Shown here: piece after piece, positions 27,201 to 34,040 of the stretch
Numbering within the stretch: position 1 is the stretch's first letter
How the letters are laid out: the number at the start of each line of letters is the position of its first letter
DNA from: Roseovarius confluentis
GTDB lineage: Bacteria > Pseudomonadota > Alphaproteobacteria > Rhodobacterales > Rhodobacteraceae
Direction of reading: 5' to 3'
Length of the DNA stretch: 64,000 nt
Assembly: GCF_002917925.1 (NCBI RefSeq)
Contig: NZ_PPFE01000004.1
Location: forward strand, 186,001 to 250,000
Program-made: the position numbers and the translations under genes
Notes under the pieces: generated by a model
The model's input: only the letters and a program-made list of their open reading frames with translations
Database searches by the model: none
Told to the model about the DNA's origin: nothing

Positions 27201-27356
27201 TTTACCGGCAGTGGTCAGCTTCTTGTAACGCACGAAACAGGTGCGGACGGCGAGATGACCGTGGTCCAGGGCAATATCGATGGCGATGACGGTGCTGACT
27301 TCAGCATCAACATCCGGGGACGTCATGAGCTGAACCAGGATGACTTCCAGCTCTGA
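18258..27356 (+). CDS. Giant RTX protein with two animal-type haem peroxidase domains
   Basis: A 3,032-residue protein with GGGGGAA before its ATG. The first peroxidase domain (about residues 370-1100) has the distal-His motif FGQFFDHG (His406) and proximal-His motif YRFGHS (His800). The second (about 2040-2680) has FGQYFDHG (His2128) and YRFGHS (His2413). Both also carry the downstream NxARGxD element. Between and after them are calcium-binding GGxGxDxxx blocks at about 1140-1290, 1425-1445, 1711-1811 and 2758-2932, and an Ig-like domain near 1590-1690. An Asp/Asn-rich linker lies at 2690-2755. There is no Sec signal; C-terminal RTX and an aspartate-rich end imply type I secretion, most likely by the exporter encoded next. 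Predicted to use peroxide outside the cell; the electron donor is unknown. Confidence 0.88.
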   Translation: MAVKLNVADLEFFIRQVKIAEAHAAGTPLTEIYVDADGNVVPEGTEGAVLALSHPLVPGGLRTVDGTLNNLIEGRETWGAADTAMPRMLSPNFRDDMDGDTMPFGPPGGPAVTNTDYGVIGAPTGDMSVNGGHTGNVADADPRIISNLVVSQTVDNPAAVEAWFANDAALAAFHERYGEDAIPLRPGQGPNPVEILNASFEDQVIVNGGPGVHVTALGNWTPTPPSGWTVTGGQSGLWAPVDGVSASAGHSGPNVVWLEDGAVLSQDTGVLTEGASYGLSLSVGDRSDMVWSGGTARLVAVDAGGATTVLSSVAFPEPANGQWEDVMLEAGPIPAGLEGQTLRIEVEHGGGAPQVLVDNVSLTARFGNEIEIDNVDLATLPNIAPDDGISAPFNAWMTFFGQFFDHGLDLITKGDNGTIYIPLQPDDPLVVGANGVNDGIGAMGQALGDDLPTHLRFMAVTRSTPTEGPGPDGILGTADDTDHEGENTTTPFVDQNQTYTSHASHQVFLREYAFDSNGEPVATGHLLDGANGGLPTWAEIKAQARDMLGIELTDGDVLNIPLLRTDAYGEFVRGDNGLPLIVTGIGPDGIPNTDDDDVVEGDLDNPVNTFTAGVAGAVRIGHAFLDDIAHAANPFDSQTGMLKVADNDDAIGLSDSESTEGKYDNELLDRHFITGDGRGNENIGLTAVHHVFHSEHNRQVEAQKLTILASGDIDFINEWLLEDLAPDAEIPTDPTLLTWDGERLFQAGRFATEMQYQHLVFEEFGRKIHPNIDPFVFNAVTDINPSIFAEFANVVYRFGHSMLTENMPRVMVDSETGDITTDNMGLIAAFLNPVAFDNDGAMTADEASAAVILGMTTERGSQIDEFVVPALRSNLLGLPLDLAAINIARGRDTGIPTFNEARAELYQQTNSVWLKPYENWVELATNLKTPTTIVNLLAAYGTHQTILDATTLDEKREAAFELVFGSDTMTDQERFNFLLGDAATTGLNDIDLWVGGLAERIMPFGGMLGSTFTAVFEAQMEALQDGDRFYYLSRTQGQNFLNELEENSFSKMLLANTSLSDPGADGIRGTEDDVINHHIGVDSFAKYDFVLEVNQANQLIDDPVGNDPVLEGLGMGKVVRDDPTTAEVETNYIRVTGGEHLAVGGTNGNDTIITSDGDDGIWGDDGDDFIQSGFGVDLVNGGGGNDIILDDGDEGDFLKGEGGDDVMGSANGADVLMGGGGKDAIFLGVDASEVFGGTGDDFILGGDGADFLLGNEGDDWMEAGGGFDVTAGDNSELFFNSKIIGHDVMFAGSDEHDFDAESGDDIMVQGESVMRNEGMFGFDWVSFKGVETDAYADMRIKIFTTDEQDILRNRFDKVEGLSGWDMDDTLIGDDRVAPGAGEGNENELFNDGLNQEGIDRIEGLAELVEILNGEEFWEEGNILLGGGGSDLITGNGGDDIIDGDRWLNVRIRITGDPNDENTAGNEIATVDSLTHVFTEEDGVDPDWVGQSMFELLVSRTIAPGQMHIQREILDGGQEGDIDVAVFNDNRDQYTITDLGDGMIRVEHTGFGTNPDILIDDGTDTLHNIEVLRFADGDILAPQPATGMPVINDPTPTNGQVSPVEGQVLTVDVSGIADANGLGTFNYQWQYLNDGVWTDIPGADEATFTPNDPNPIQEFFGDISEIGRQLRVEVSFVDGGGTLETVYSEPTLAVEENPGVTLNGAPFQNNTLDGGDGNDVLNGVTPINLGIFGTFGGNDTLNGNGGDDLLYGNGGNDVLNGGAGFDLLDGGGGNDVLNGGADNDIILAGGGTDTIIQASTDGRDVVDGGGGTDTYRLQGNAEAETFTVYAMSGGQNAGLAASLGTVIQASTEIVITRTVGATTTIVAELDNIEEIEIDTLNVSANNGNGVPDGGAVGGDTVNIVGNFDPTSLNFSTITVNGTSGDDTIDITALTSGHRIVFRGEGGNDTIIGALRPQDVIELPGIGDPEVTTDSNGMVTVSRGGSSVTFDGASGMPAIGSDMELDDDVADGSFALSARDLEGLKNLVNGDPAFEGDDDTEGAAGVRTLSGAGNNEDNPEYGAANEPFIRLTEARYGEPDENGNRAINPIFDGLDARDISNILGQQEAGTPTNAMNASTLFMAFGQYFDHGLDFIGKDPAFGTIEIGGPGAERSPTSDNPADLTRAAVSGYDENGVPQHINNTSPYVDQNQAYGSHELVGQFLRESDGAQGFGMRLLGGEADPSDPAFTLLPTLRDLIEHHWAAETIFEDAGLPGGAATLRDMMPDLVDDTTGEIDAAGVQALASNFLGSGQPLLLDTNPYINLLDHRVAGDGRANENIALTSVHTIWARNHNFHVENLIAQGYEGSAEEIFQAAKMINESDYARVVFQEFADKLLGGLRDPDGDFGTHGWDGYNPEADARISHEFAAAAYRFGHSLVGENLQVTGPDGEPIQVPLYDAFLNPSNDASVFTGPLPPGYVPQPGYSQFGVSSIVGGTSTQMAEEVDLKIVEAIRSDLVRINADLFSFNVARGWDVGLGTLNQVRAQLAASMDKYVSEAVGLAGDLSPYDSWADFQARNDLSDEMIEDLMEAYPDLVLDTPEKIAAFVAVNPDIVLMDGENGAKIVKGIDRVDMWTGGLAEKHINGGMVGQTFWVVLHEQLDRLQEGDRFYYLDRFDDFDFYDAFGEDTTFANIVARNTSLTDIDNSLFDAAVDDEDNGNDDDNADDDDDNAGDDDNNSGDDDNGGDDDNAGDDDDEDDDVGDDDDDDEAGDDDDDVGAPPLAASGDIIGTAAGDTLFGGDEGDNILGLGGRDMIFAGDGNDNVLAGGGRDMVFGDEGNDKLFGEGEDDFIQGGSGNDFVVGGDGNDMFQATQGDGDDVYYGDDVGADSGTDTLDMSQITADATVDLGSGPGGRGHASSDQSGNDVLWSVENFLGGSGDDVITAGSAQNEMDGGVGNDVYRFLSASDADGDTILSFEPGDKIDLSQIDANGSGMGNGTFSLVSGAFTGSGQLLVTHETGADGEMTVVQGNIDGDDGADFSINIRGRHELNQDDFQL
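26326..26520 (+). repeat. GAC/GAT-rich tract coding an Asp/Asn-rich linker
   Basis: About 195 bases of degenerate GACGACGAT-type repeats inside the giant gene, coding short units such as DDDNAGDDDD. It joins the second peroxidase domain to the C-terminal RTX block. Such tracts can change length by slippage and could bind many calcium ions. Confidence 0.75.
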
Positions 27357-27373
27357 CGCGTAATTACGAAAAC

Positions 27374-27406
27374 CGGTCCGGACAGGCTGTGTACCTGCCC
27401 GGACCG
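27374..27406 (+). terminator. Hairpin between the peroxidase-RTX gene and the T1SS operon
   Basis: CGGTCCGGACAGG (27374-27386) pairs with CCTGCCCGGACCG (27394-27406) with a single mismatch and a 7-base loop. It begins about 20 bases after the stop codon. No U-run follows, so it may be a partial terminator or an mRNA-stabilising hairpin that sets a lower level of exporter than of cargo. Confidence 0.5.
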
Positions 27407-27447
27407 ACCCGCCCGGACCCGATCATTTCAAGTTGCGAGAATTCATT

Positions 27448-29265
27448 ATGGCACAGCCGAAGAAAAAGCCCGGTAATGCAGCCTTCAAGGCGCTGGGAAG
27501 CGTCAAGGGCCTGTTTGTTTTTCTGCTCGTCCTTTCCGGCGTCATCAATATCCTGGCACTGACCGGTGCCTTTTACATGCTTCAGATCTACGACCGTGCC
27601 CTGGTAAGCGGTAGTGTTCCGACGCTGCTTGCCATTTCGGCCCTGGCTATCGGGTTGTACCTGTTTCAGGGCGTGTTCGACATTCTGCGCTCGCAGATCC
27701 TTGTCCGTATGGGCGCCAGGCTGGATCGCAGGCTTGCACCCATGGCGCATCAGCTGGTCATCGATATGCCACGGCATGGCTATTCCACGTCCGAGGCGCT
27801 GGAACGCGGCCGGGACGTGGACACGGTGCGAGGGTTTTTCGGATCCCAAGGACCGATTGCCTTGTTCGACCTGCCGTGGATGCCGGTTTTCCTGGCGTTC
27901 GTTTATTTCCTGCACCCTTATCTTGGCGCACTGACTATCGCTGGCGCCTTTGTTCTGACCTCGCTCGCGATAGCGGCCGAACTGCGGACACGCAGTTGGA
28001 GCAACTCGACCGTTGCAGCGACGATCGAACGCAATGCGATTGCGGACTCGAACGCGCGCAATGGCGAGGTGTTGAAAGCTATGGGCTTCGCCTCTCGCGC
28101 GGTTGCACGCTTCTCGGCTGCGAATGACCGACATCTCGAGCTTCAGACCCGCACCACCGACATCTCGGGGACCTACAGTGCGATTTCGCGTGTGCTTCGG
28201 ATGTTACTGCAATCTTCGATTCTCGGGCTTGCCGCCTTTCTGACGATCATGGGTGAGCTTTCGGCTGGTGCGATCATTGCGGCGACTATTGCGGCAGCCC
28301 GTGCCATGGCACCGATCGATCTTGCAATCGGAAATGCCAAGAACATGGAATCCGCACGCACTGCGTGGAAACGGCTGCGCAAAACGATCGACGTTCTTGA
28401 AGGCGAACCCAAGCCGATGTCGCTGCCAGCTCCGAAGTACAACCTGAAGCTGGAAGGCGTAACCGTTGCGGCTCCGGCGACCGGCATGGTGTTGCTGAGC
28501 GACATATCGTTCGAAGCGGAAGCCGGACAGGCCATCGGCATTATTGGACCCAGCGGAGGCGGAAAGACGACGCTGGCGCGCGTCTTGACTGGCATCTGGT
28601 CGCCCTTGCGAGGGTCGGTACGGCTGGACAGTGCGGAGCTTACGCAATGGAGCGATGATGATCGGGGCGCTTTTGTCGGATACATGCCGCAAGATGTGGC
28701 GCTGCTGGACGCGACTGTAGAGGACAACATCGCGCGTCTCGATGAAGCGCCGGAAGCCGCGCATATAGTGGCAGCTGCGAAAGCCGCCAACGTACATGAG
28801 ATGATCGTCCGGATGCCGGAAGGCTACCGTACCTACCTTGGGCCGATGGGCACATCGATTTCGGGTGGACAACGTCAGCGTCTGGGGCTTGCACGTGCGT
28901 TGTACAAGTCACCGTTCCTTGTCGTGTTGGACGAGCCAAATGCGCATCTGGACCCTGAAGGCGAGGCGGCCCTCATCGCCGCAATCGAGGGCGTGAAAAG
29001 CCGCGGCGGAATTGTTGTGCTGATCGCGCATCGTCCCTCCGCACTTCAGGCATGCGATCTGATCGGCGTTGTCCAAGGTGGCAAGCTGACTGCTTTCGGG
29101 TCCCGAGAGGAAATACTGAATCCGAAACCCGTTCCCGATGCGCAGAAGAAAAGGTCCGTGAAGACCGCTCCTGCCGCGAAAGCAGAACCGAAACCGGCGC
29201 AGAATCAGGATGGCTGCGAAGTGCGAGAGCATGTTCGCGAGGCCAGTAGAGGAGGCCGGTCATGA
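27448..29265 (+). CDS. Type I secretion ABC exporter (PrtD/HlyB-type permease-ATPase)
   Basis: A 605-residue fused permease-ATPase; ATG 27448 is taken as the start (TTG 27433 is in frame). The N-terminal half has the PrtD-type membrane domain (FYMLQIYDRALVSGSVPTL, DLPWMPVFLAFVYFL). The ATPase domain has Walker A GPSGGGKTT (367-375), the signature SGGQRQRLGLARAL from 472, and Walker B VVLDEP (492-497) with catalytic Glu496. There is no N-terminal C39 peptidase domain, which fits RTX cargo with an uncleaved C-terminal signal. A 45-residue Lys/Ala/Pro-rich tail follows. It overlaps the next gene by ATGA. Confidence 0.92.
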   Translation: MAQPKKKPGNAAFKALGSVKGLFVFLLVLSGVINILALTGAFYMLQIYDRALVSGSVPTLLAISALAIGLYLFQGVFDILRSQILVRMGARLDRRLAPMAHQLVIDMPRHGYSTSEALERGRDVDTVRGFFGSQGPIALFDLPWMPVFLAFVYFLHPYLGALTIAGAFVLTSLAIAAELRTRSWSNSTVAATIERNAIADSNARNGEVLKAMGFASRAVARFSAANDRHLELQTRTTDISGTYSAISRVLRMLLQSSILGLAAFLTIMGELSAGAIIAATIAAARAMAPIDLAIGNAKNMESARTAWKRLRKTIDVLEGEPKPMSLPAPKYNLKLEGVTVAAPATGMVLLSDISFEAEAGQAIGIIGPSGGGKTTLARVLTGIWSPLRGSVRLDSAELTQWSDDDRGAFVGYMPQDVALLDATVEDNIARLDEAPEAAHIVAAAKAANVHEMIVRMPEGYRTYLGPMGTSISGGQRQRLGLARALYKSPFLVVLDEPNAHLDPEGEAALIAAIEGVKSRGGIVVLIAHRPSALQACDLIGVVQGGKLTAFGSREEILNPKPVPDAQKKRSVKTAPAAKAEPKPAQNQDGCEVREHVREASRGGRS

Positions 29266-31679
29266 TTGACGTAAAAGGCTTTCGTTCAAGCAAAGAGGAA
29301 CCATCGGAAAAGTTCGACCCGATGGGTCTGGAACTGCCGGCCAACAACCAGGTCAAGCTGCTCAGTGGTTGGGTTGGTGGCCTGCTTGGTCTGGGACTCT
29401 ACCTGCGTTCGTTCTTGTGGGCTGATCCGGTAGCCGCCCAGTCACCCGGCGAGGAAACGCCTGTGACTGATCCAGATGAGGAAAATGCATCAAACCTCAA
29501 GTCTTCCAAGGTGGGGGTGGCCAAGACGGCGGAGGAAGAAGGCGAACCCGCTGCCGACGCGCACGCATCCGACGAAAGCGAAGCCGACACTGTCCATCCT
29601 TATCCTGAGATTGAAGGCCGGTTTGTGAGTATGTTTCTCGAGCCCGCTTCCGGCTCGCTATTTGTAAGCAACCTGGCCAGCGCGTCTGCAAATACGATCC
29701 TGCCCCCGTTCAGCCTGTTTCAGAGCTTCAAGAACCTACCAGAAGGCCATTCGCCGCAAGCCGCGGTTCGTAGCCCGCAACCGGACGCCAGTGTCGTGAC
29801 CGAGGAGGATACCACTGACGAGACCACCACGGAACAGGAACGCAACCGTGCCCCCCGCACGACAGGTCCAGTTCAACTCGGGGATATCGGTAGCGGTGCT
29901 GTTCTGGCGATCTCTTTGTCGTATTTCCTGTCCGGAACGATCGATCCCGATGGTGATGCGATGAGCGTTTCGATCGATGGTGGTGTCATCGGACATATTG
30001 CCCCACACGGTGCGGGCTGGCGGTATTTTGCAGACACGGAATATCTTGGCGAGGTCGAAATTAGTTACACGATTACCGACGGAGATTTAACCATAGCGCA
30101 GACCGCCTATCTGAACGTGGTCGCGAACGAATTTGAAGGTACCGGGGCCGATGACCTGATCGTAGGTACGCTTGGTCGCGACGTCATCTCGGGGCTTGGC
30201 GCGGATGACAATCTGATCGGTCTGAGCGGACATGACACGATTGATGGTGGCTCTGGCGACGACCAGATTGCCGGGGGTGACGGAAACGACTTTCTGTACG
30301 GGGGCGACGGGAACGACCAGATCGCAGGGGGTGCCGGCAACGATTTCATTTCCGGTGGAGCCGGCGACGATCATCTTTATGGCGAGGACGGTGACGACGA
30401 AATCCATGGAGATTCCGGGGATGATGAGATCCACGGCGGCGATGGCCATGACGAGATTATTGGCGGCATGGGGCAGGATACCGTACTGGCCGGCGCGGGT
30501 GACGACGTGGTTTCGGGCGGCGCCGACGATGACCTGCTTTCCGGCGATGACGGCGACGACGAGATCCATGGCGATGCCGGGGATGATGAGATCCACGGCG
30601 GCGATGGCCATGACGAGATTATTGGCGGCACCGGGCAGGATACCGTACTGGCCGGCGCGGGGGACGACGTGGTTTCGGGCGGCGCCGACGATGACCTGCT
30701 TTCCGGCGAGGACGGCGACGACGAGATCCATGGCGACGCCGGGGATGATGAGATCCACGGCGGCGATGGCCATGACGAAATTCTTGGCGGCACCGGGCAG
30801 GATACCGTACTGGCCGGCGCGGGCGACGACGTGGTTTCGGGCGGCGCCGACGATGACCTGCTTTCCGGTGAGGACGGCGACGATCTGATCCTTGGCGAAG
30901 CCGGCGACGACGATATTTCAGGGGACGCTGGGGATGACGTTTTGTTCGGCGGGGAAGGTGCCGACCGGCTTGATGGCGGCGTCGGTGATGACGTCCTGTC
31001 GGGCGAGGACGGCCAAGACAGCCTTGTCGGAGGCGACGGCGATGACATCCTGATCGGTGGCGACGGGGCCGATACCGTCGAGGGTGGGGCCGGCAATGAC
31101 CGGGTGATCGCCGACGATGATGACGCCGACGACACCTACCTTGGTGGCGATGGTCACGACCAATTGGATTATTCCGGGGCAAGCGAAGCAGTCGAGTTTG
31201 ACCTGATCGTGAAAAAAGCTTCTGGCGAAAGTGTTGGCGAAGACAGCTTTGACGACTTCGAGCATTACAGGGGTAGCAATTTTGGCGACCATTTCGTCGC
31301 CGGTGAGGGGCACGCCGTCATGTCCGGGAACGGTGGTGCCGACACGTATGAGTTCCAGCAGGGCGACACGGTCTCTTCTATGCCATCGTCCTACATGATC
31401 ACGGATTTCGATGACGACGACCGCATTTGGATCGGTTCGGGTGCAAGTCACAGGGAGATCCGCCAAGCACAGAGATCGCTGGAAGAGCGCATAGAGGAAG
31501 ATCTGGAAGATTACGCCGAAGAGGTCAACGCAGCTGAACCTCAACTGACCTTTCGCCACGATTGGACTGACACGTATCGCAGAACGATTATCGAAGTCGA
31601 CCTCGACCGGGACCGGATTGTCGACTTTGAACTGACAATTGAAACAGACCAGATTCTGATAGTCGAACAAGGCTGTTAA
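29262..31679 (+). CDS. RTX calcium-binding protein encoded inside the T1SS operon
   Basis: An 805-residue protein. The N-terminus has a hydrophobic stretch at about residues 33-53 (LLSGWVGGLLGLGLYL) followed by a long acidic, low-complexity region. Residues about 205-285 resemble a cadherin-like strand domain (LSGTIDPDGDAMSV, ISYTITDGD). Residues about 290-620 hold many GGxGxD nonapeptides, including three nearly identical 54-residue units. The C-terminus is acidic and ends in a strand. There is no catalytic domain. It is probably secreted or surface-retained through the adjacent ABC and HlyD proteins. The N-terminal hydrophobic segment is unusual for a freely released substrate and could hold the protein in the export channel. 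Confidence 0.8.
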   Translation: MIDVKGFRSSKEEPSEKFDPMGLELPANNQVKLLSGWVGGLLGLGLYLRSFLWADPVAAQSPGEETPVTDPDEENASNLKSSKVGVAKTAEEEGEPAADAHASDESEADTVHPYPEIEGRFVSMFLEPASGSLFVSNLASASANTILPPFSLFQSFKNLPEGHSPQAAVRSPQPDASVVTEEDTTDETTTEQERNRAPRTTGPVQLGDIGSGAVLAISLSYFLSGTIDPDGDAMSVSIDGGVIGHIAPHGAGWRYFADTEYLGEVEISYTITDGDLTIAQTAYLNVVANEFEGTGADDLIVGTLGRDVISGLGADDNLIGLSGHDTIDGGSGDDQIAGGDGNDFLYGGDGNDQIAGGAGNDFISGGAGDDHLYGEDGDDEIHGDSGDDEIHGGDGHDEIIGGMGQDTVLAGAGDDVVSGGADDDLLSGDDGDDEIHGDAGDDEIHGGDGHDEIIGGTGQDTVLAGAGDDVVSGGADDDLLSGEDGDDEIHGDAGDDEIHGGDGHDEILGGTGQDTVLAGAGDDVVSGGADDDLLSGEDGDDLILGEAGDDDISGDAGDDVLFGGEGADRLDGGVGDDVLSGEDGQDSLVGGDGDDILIGGDGADTVEGGAGNDRVIADDDDADDTYLGGDGHDQLDYSGASEAVEFDLIVKKASGESVGEDSFDDFEHYRGSNFGDHFVAGEGHAVMSGNGGADTYEFQQGDTVSSMPSSYMITDFDDDDRIWIGSGASHREIRQAQRSLEERIEEDLEDYAEEVNAAEPQLTFRHDWTDTYRRTIIEVDLDRDRIVDFELTIETDQILIVEQGC
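30390..30875 (+). repeat. Three tandem 162-bp copies inside the RTX gene
   Basis: Copies at 30390-30551, 30552-30713 and 30714-30875 each code six nonapeptides (starting GDDEIHGD, ending DDLLSG-D-). The second and third copies are almost identical at the DNA level, showing recent duplication; the unit could expand or contract by recombination. Confidence 0.85.
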
Positions 31680-31702
31680 AGTGAACGCGAGGGAAACTTC
31701 AA

Positions 31703-33028
31703 ATGAGTGATGCCAAACGCAATTCGGAAAAGACAAATCGCAGCGCCGCCTTCGATAAGATCAGCGGACGCATCGTGCTGGGCGTGACCATGATGTTCGG
31801 GTTGTTGGGTGGCGTCGGCGCATGGGCGTTCAACGCAAACCTTACCGGCGCGGTGATCGCGATGGGCACCGTGAAGGTGGACCAGAACCTGAAGCAGGTT
31901 CAGCATCGCGACGGCGGAATCGTCGAGAAGATATTCGTGCGCGAAGGCGATGAGGTCGAGGCCGGACAAGTTCTGTTTCGTCTCGACGACGCACAGTCCC
32001 GTGCGGAACTGTCGATCTTGTCGGTTCAGCTTGACGAGGCCGAACTGCGGCGTGCCCGACTGATTGCTGATCGTGATGGCGAGGAAGAAATCCGTTTCCC
32101 CGAGCGCTTCGCCAGTGCGGACCCGCAGCAAAGCGAGTTGATGTCAGGGGAACTTCGTCTGCACGCCGGCAATATCAAGAACCGCACCAACCAGCGCGAG
32201 CAACTTGAACTCAGCATCGTGCAGGTAGAAGAGGAGATTGTGGCACTGGAATCGCAGCGTTCGGCCCTGGTCGATGAACTGGCGCTGGTCGAGGAAAGCC
32301 ATGATCGGGTTGTCAGCCTGTTCGAGAAGGGTTTGATCCAGACGCCGCGCGTTGACGAGGCGAAACGCGAGCTTGTTCAGATGCGCGGCAAACTTGGTGA
32401 ACTCGACGCGAATATCGCGCGCTCCGGTTCCCGTATTAGCGAAATCGAGATGCGTATCCTCTCGGTGGACGAGGTCGCCCGGAACGAGGCGCAGCGGGAA
32501 CTCTCGATTGTGGAAACACGCATACAGGAATTGTCCGACAGGCTGACAGCTGTGCAGGACCGGCTGTCACGGACCGAGATACGTGCACCGATTTCCGGTC
32601 GCATCAACGAGTTGTCGGTCTTTACCGAAGGTGGTGTCATCACGCCGGCGGAAGTTCTGGCTACGATTGTTCCATCGTCCGCAGAATTGCGGATAGAGGT
32701 GCAATTGCCCACCACTTCGATTGACCAGGTTTATCTCGATCAGAGTGCCCGCATTCGCTTTTCGTCGTTCAACCATCGTACGACGCCCGAGATCCTCGGC
32801 GTGATTTCGCAGATATCACCTGCGACCACTATTTCGAGCGCAACCGGCGAGCCGTTCTACATCGGCAATGTTGATATTCCGCCTGAAGAGATGAACCGGC
32901 TGGACGGCCTCGTCCTGTTGCCGGGAATGCCTGCAGAAATCTACCTTTCGACACAAGAGCAAACAGCCGCGTCCTATTTTGCAAGGCCACTCATGGATCA
33001 GTTCGAGCGCGCCTTCCGCGAGGAATAA
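31703..33028 (+). CDS. HlyD/PrtE-family T1SS periplasmic adaptor
   Basis: A 441-residue adaptor with one N-terminal membrane segment (about residues 28-52), a biotinyl-lipoyl-like half (VQHRDGGIVEKIFVREGDEVEAGQ), a long coiled coil (about 95-290) and the second lipoyl half (RTEIRAPISGRI), followed by a beta-barrel region. This is the membrane fusion protein that links the ABC exporter to an outer-membrane TolC-like channel. GAGGGAA lies about 6 bases before the ATG. No TolC gene is in the window, so a channel encoded elsewhere must be used. Confidence 0.9.
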   Translation: MSDAKRNSEKTNRSAAFDKISGRIVLGVTMMFGLLGGVGAWAFNANLTGAVIAMGTVKVDQNLKQVQHRDGGIVEKIFVREGDEVEAGQVLFRLDDAQSRAELSILSVQLDEAELRRARLIADRDGEEEIRFPERFASADPQQSELMSGELRLHAGNIKNRTNQREQLELSIVQVEEEIVALESQRSALVDELALVEESHDRVVSLFEKGLIQTPRVDEAKRELVQMRGKLGELDANIARSGSRISEIEMRILSVDEVARNEAQRELSIVETRIQELSDRLTAVQDRLSRTEIRAPISGRINELSVFTEGGVITPAEVLATIVPSSAELRIEVQLPTTSIDQVYLDQSARIRFSSFNHRTTPEILGVISQISPATTISSATGEPFYIGNVDIPPEEMNRLDGLVLLPGMPAEIYLSTQEQTAASYFARPLMDQFERAFREE

Positions 33029-33048
33029 GCGCCTTGCTTCGCGCTTAT
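33025..33048 (+). terminator. Hairpin at the end of the T1SS operon
   Basis: ATAAGCGC (33025-33032) pairs with GCGCTTAT (33041-33048) around an 8-base loop. It overlaps the stop codon of the HlyD gene. There is no U-run, so termination may be Rho-dependent or the hairpin may only stabilise the message. Confidence 0.4.
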
Positions 33049-33370
33049 CAAGACTTCGCTGATCAGCGAGCGCACCCGAGGTGAAGCCGGCGAGGATTTC
33101 GGAATTGGGCGTTCAACGCCGACACTTCAGAGGAGGCAGGTCCTTACGCCCCGGAGCCTGGAGGTCTGCGGGCCGAGCTGCGGCGGCATTGTGGATTGAT
33201 CACGCGTATAGGCGGCTTGTTGCAGCTTGCCCGGTCGAGCCGGCAACCTGACAAAGCTCCATTCCGCGCTCACGCATTCCGAGCGGATGGTTCGTGAAAG
33301 GGGTGAGCGCGAGTTGTGGTGGGCGCGGCAGTGGAGTCGGGCGCCGCGCCCCCGGGAAAATCGAGGGGTG
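33029..33370. other. Non-coding junction between the secretion island and the core-like region
   Basis: About 340 bases with no supported gene; short frames on both strands look like chance. The sequence turns clearly more G+C-rich across it, so it may mark the right end of the acquired secretion island. No integrase, tRNA or repeat was seen. Confidence 0.4.
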
Positions 33371-33892
33371 CTAAAGTGAGGCGGCCGCGCGGCTGGCCTG
33401 GTCGTACTGGCCCGAAAGGCCGCGCAGGATGCGGGCAATTTCACGCAGTTCCTCGCCGCTCAGGCCGGTGCCGCCGGAGGCGTCCAGCAGGCATTGGCGG
33501 CGCACGTCGCGGTAGGATTGGCAGAGCGCGCTGCCCGCGTCCGATGTGCGATAGAACACTTCCTTGCCGCGCTTTTCGGACACGATCAGACCGGCCTTGG
33601 ACAGCTTTCGCAGCGCGTAATTGACGGTGTGCGTGTCCTCGATGTTGAGCAGGAAGCAGATGTCGGACAGGCGCTTGTCGCGGTTGCGGTGGTTGGTGTT
33701 GTGCAGAATCAGGATGTCGAGCGGGTTGAGCTCGCCCTGTCCGGCGGCGGCCATGCAGCGAGTCATCCAGCGGGAGAACGCGTTGTAGGCGATGATCAGG
33801 CCGAATTCGAATTCGGAAAGTTCCCAGCCTTCGCCCTCGGCCAGATGGCGTGAGGAGACGATACGGCGGTTTTCCGATTGGGATTTTTCCAT
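33371..33892 (-). CDS. MarR-like winged-helix regulator
   Basis: A 173-residue regulator. ATG 33892 (MEKSQSENR) has AGAAGGG about 8 bases upstream. The region from about residue 55 to 130 is a winged helix: GELNPLDILILHNTNHRNRD, KRLSDICFLLNIEDTHTVNYALRKL (recognition helix) and a wing GLIVSEKRGKEVFYR. It is divergent from the TRAP-pxp operon, 222 bases away, and direct TTGACAAA repeats lie between them, so it probably controls that operon in response to the imported compound. The target and ligand are inferred from position. Confidence 0.7.
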   Translation of the reverse strand: MEKSQSENRRIVSSRHLAEGEGWELSEFEFGLIIAYNAFSRWMTRCMAAAGQGELNPLDILILHNTNHRNRDKRLSDICFLLNIEDTHTVNYALRKLSKAGLIVSEKRGKEVFYRTSDAGSALCQSYRDVRRQCLLDASGGTGLSGEELREIARILRGLSGQYDQASRAAASL

Positions 33893-34040
33893 TCTTCGGC
33901 CCTTCTTTCTTTGGCGAAACGCTGGCATTTCATTGACTTTTTCACATTCAAAGCCGTCGCACAATGCTTTGAGGGTGGCCGCGTAGGCTGGCCTGCCGCT
34001 GCATGAGTGGGCCAAGCCATTCGCCGATAGCAAACCCGAT

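Noticed and set aside
30130..31110. RTX region first considered as a CRISPR-like repeat array
   Set aside because: Repeats are in-frame nonapeptide codons without unique spacers; there are no Cas genes.
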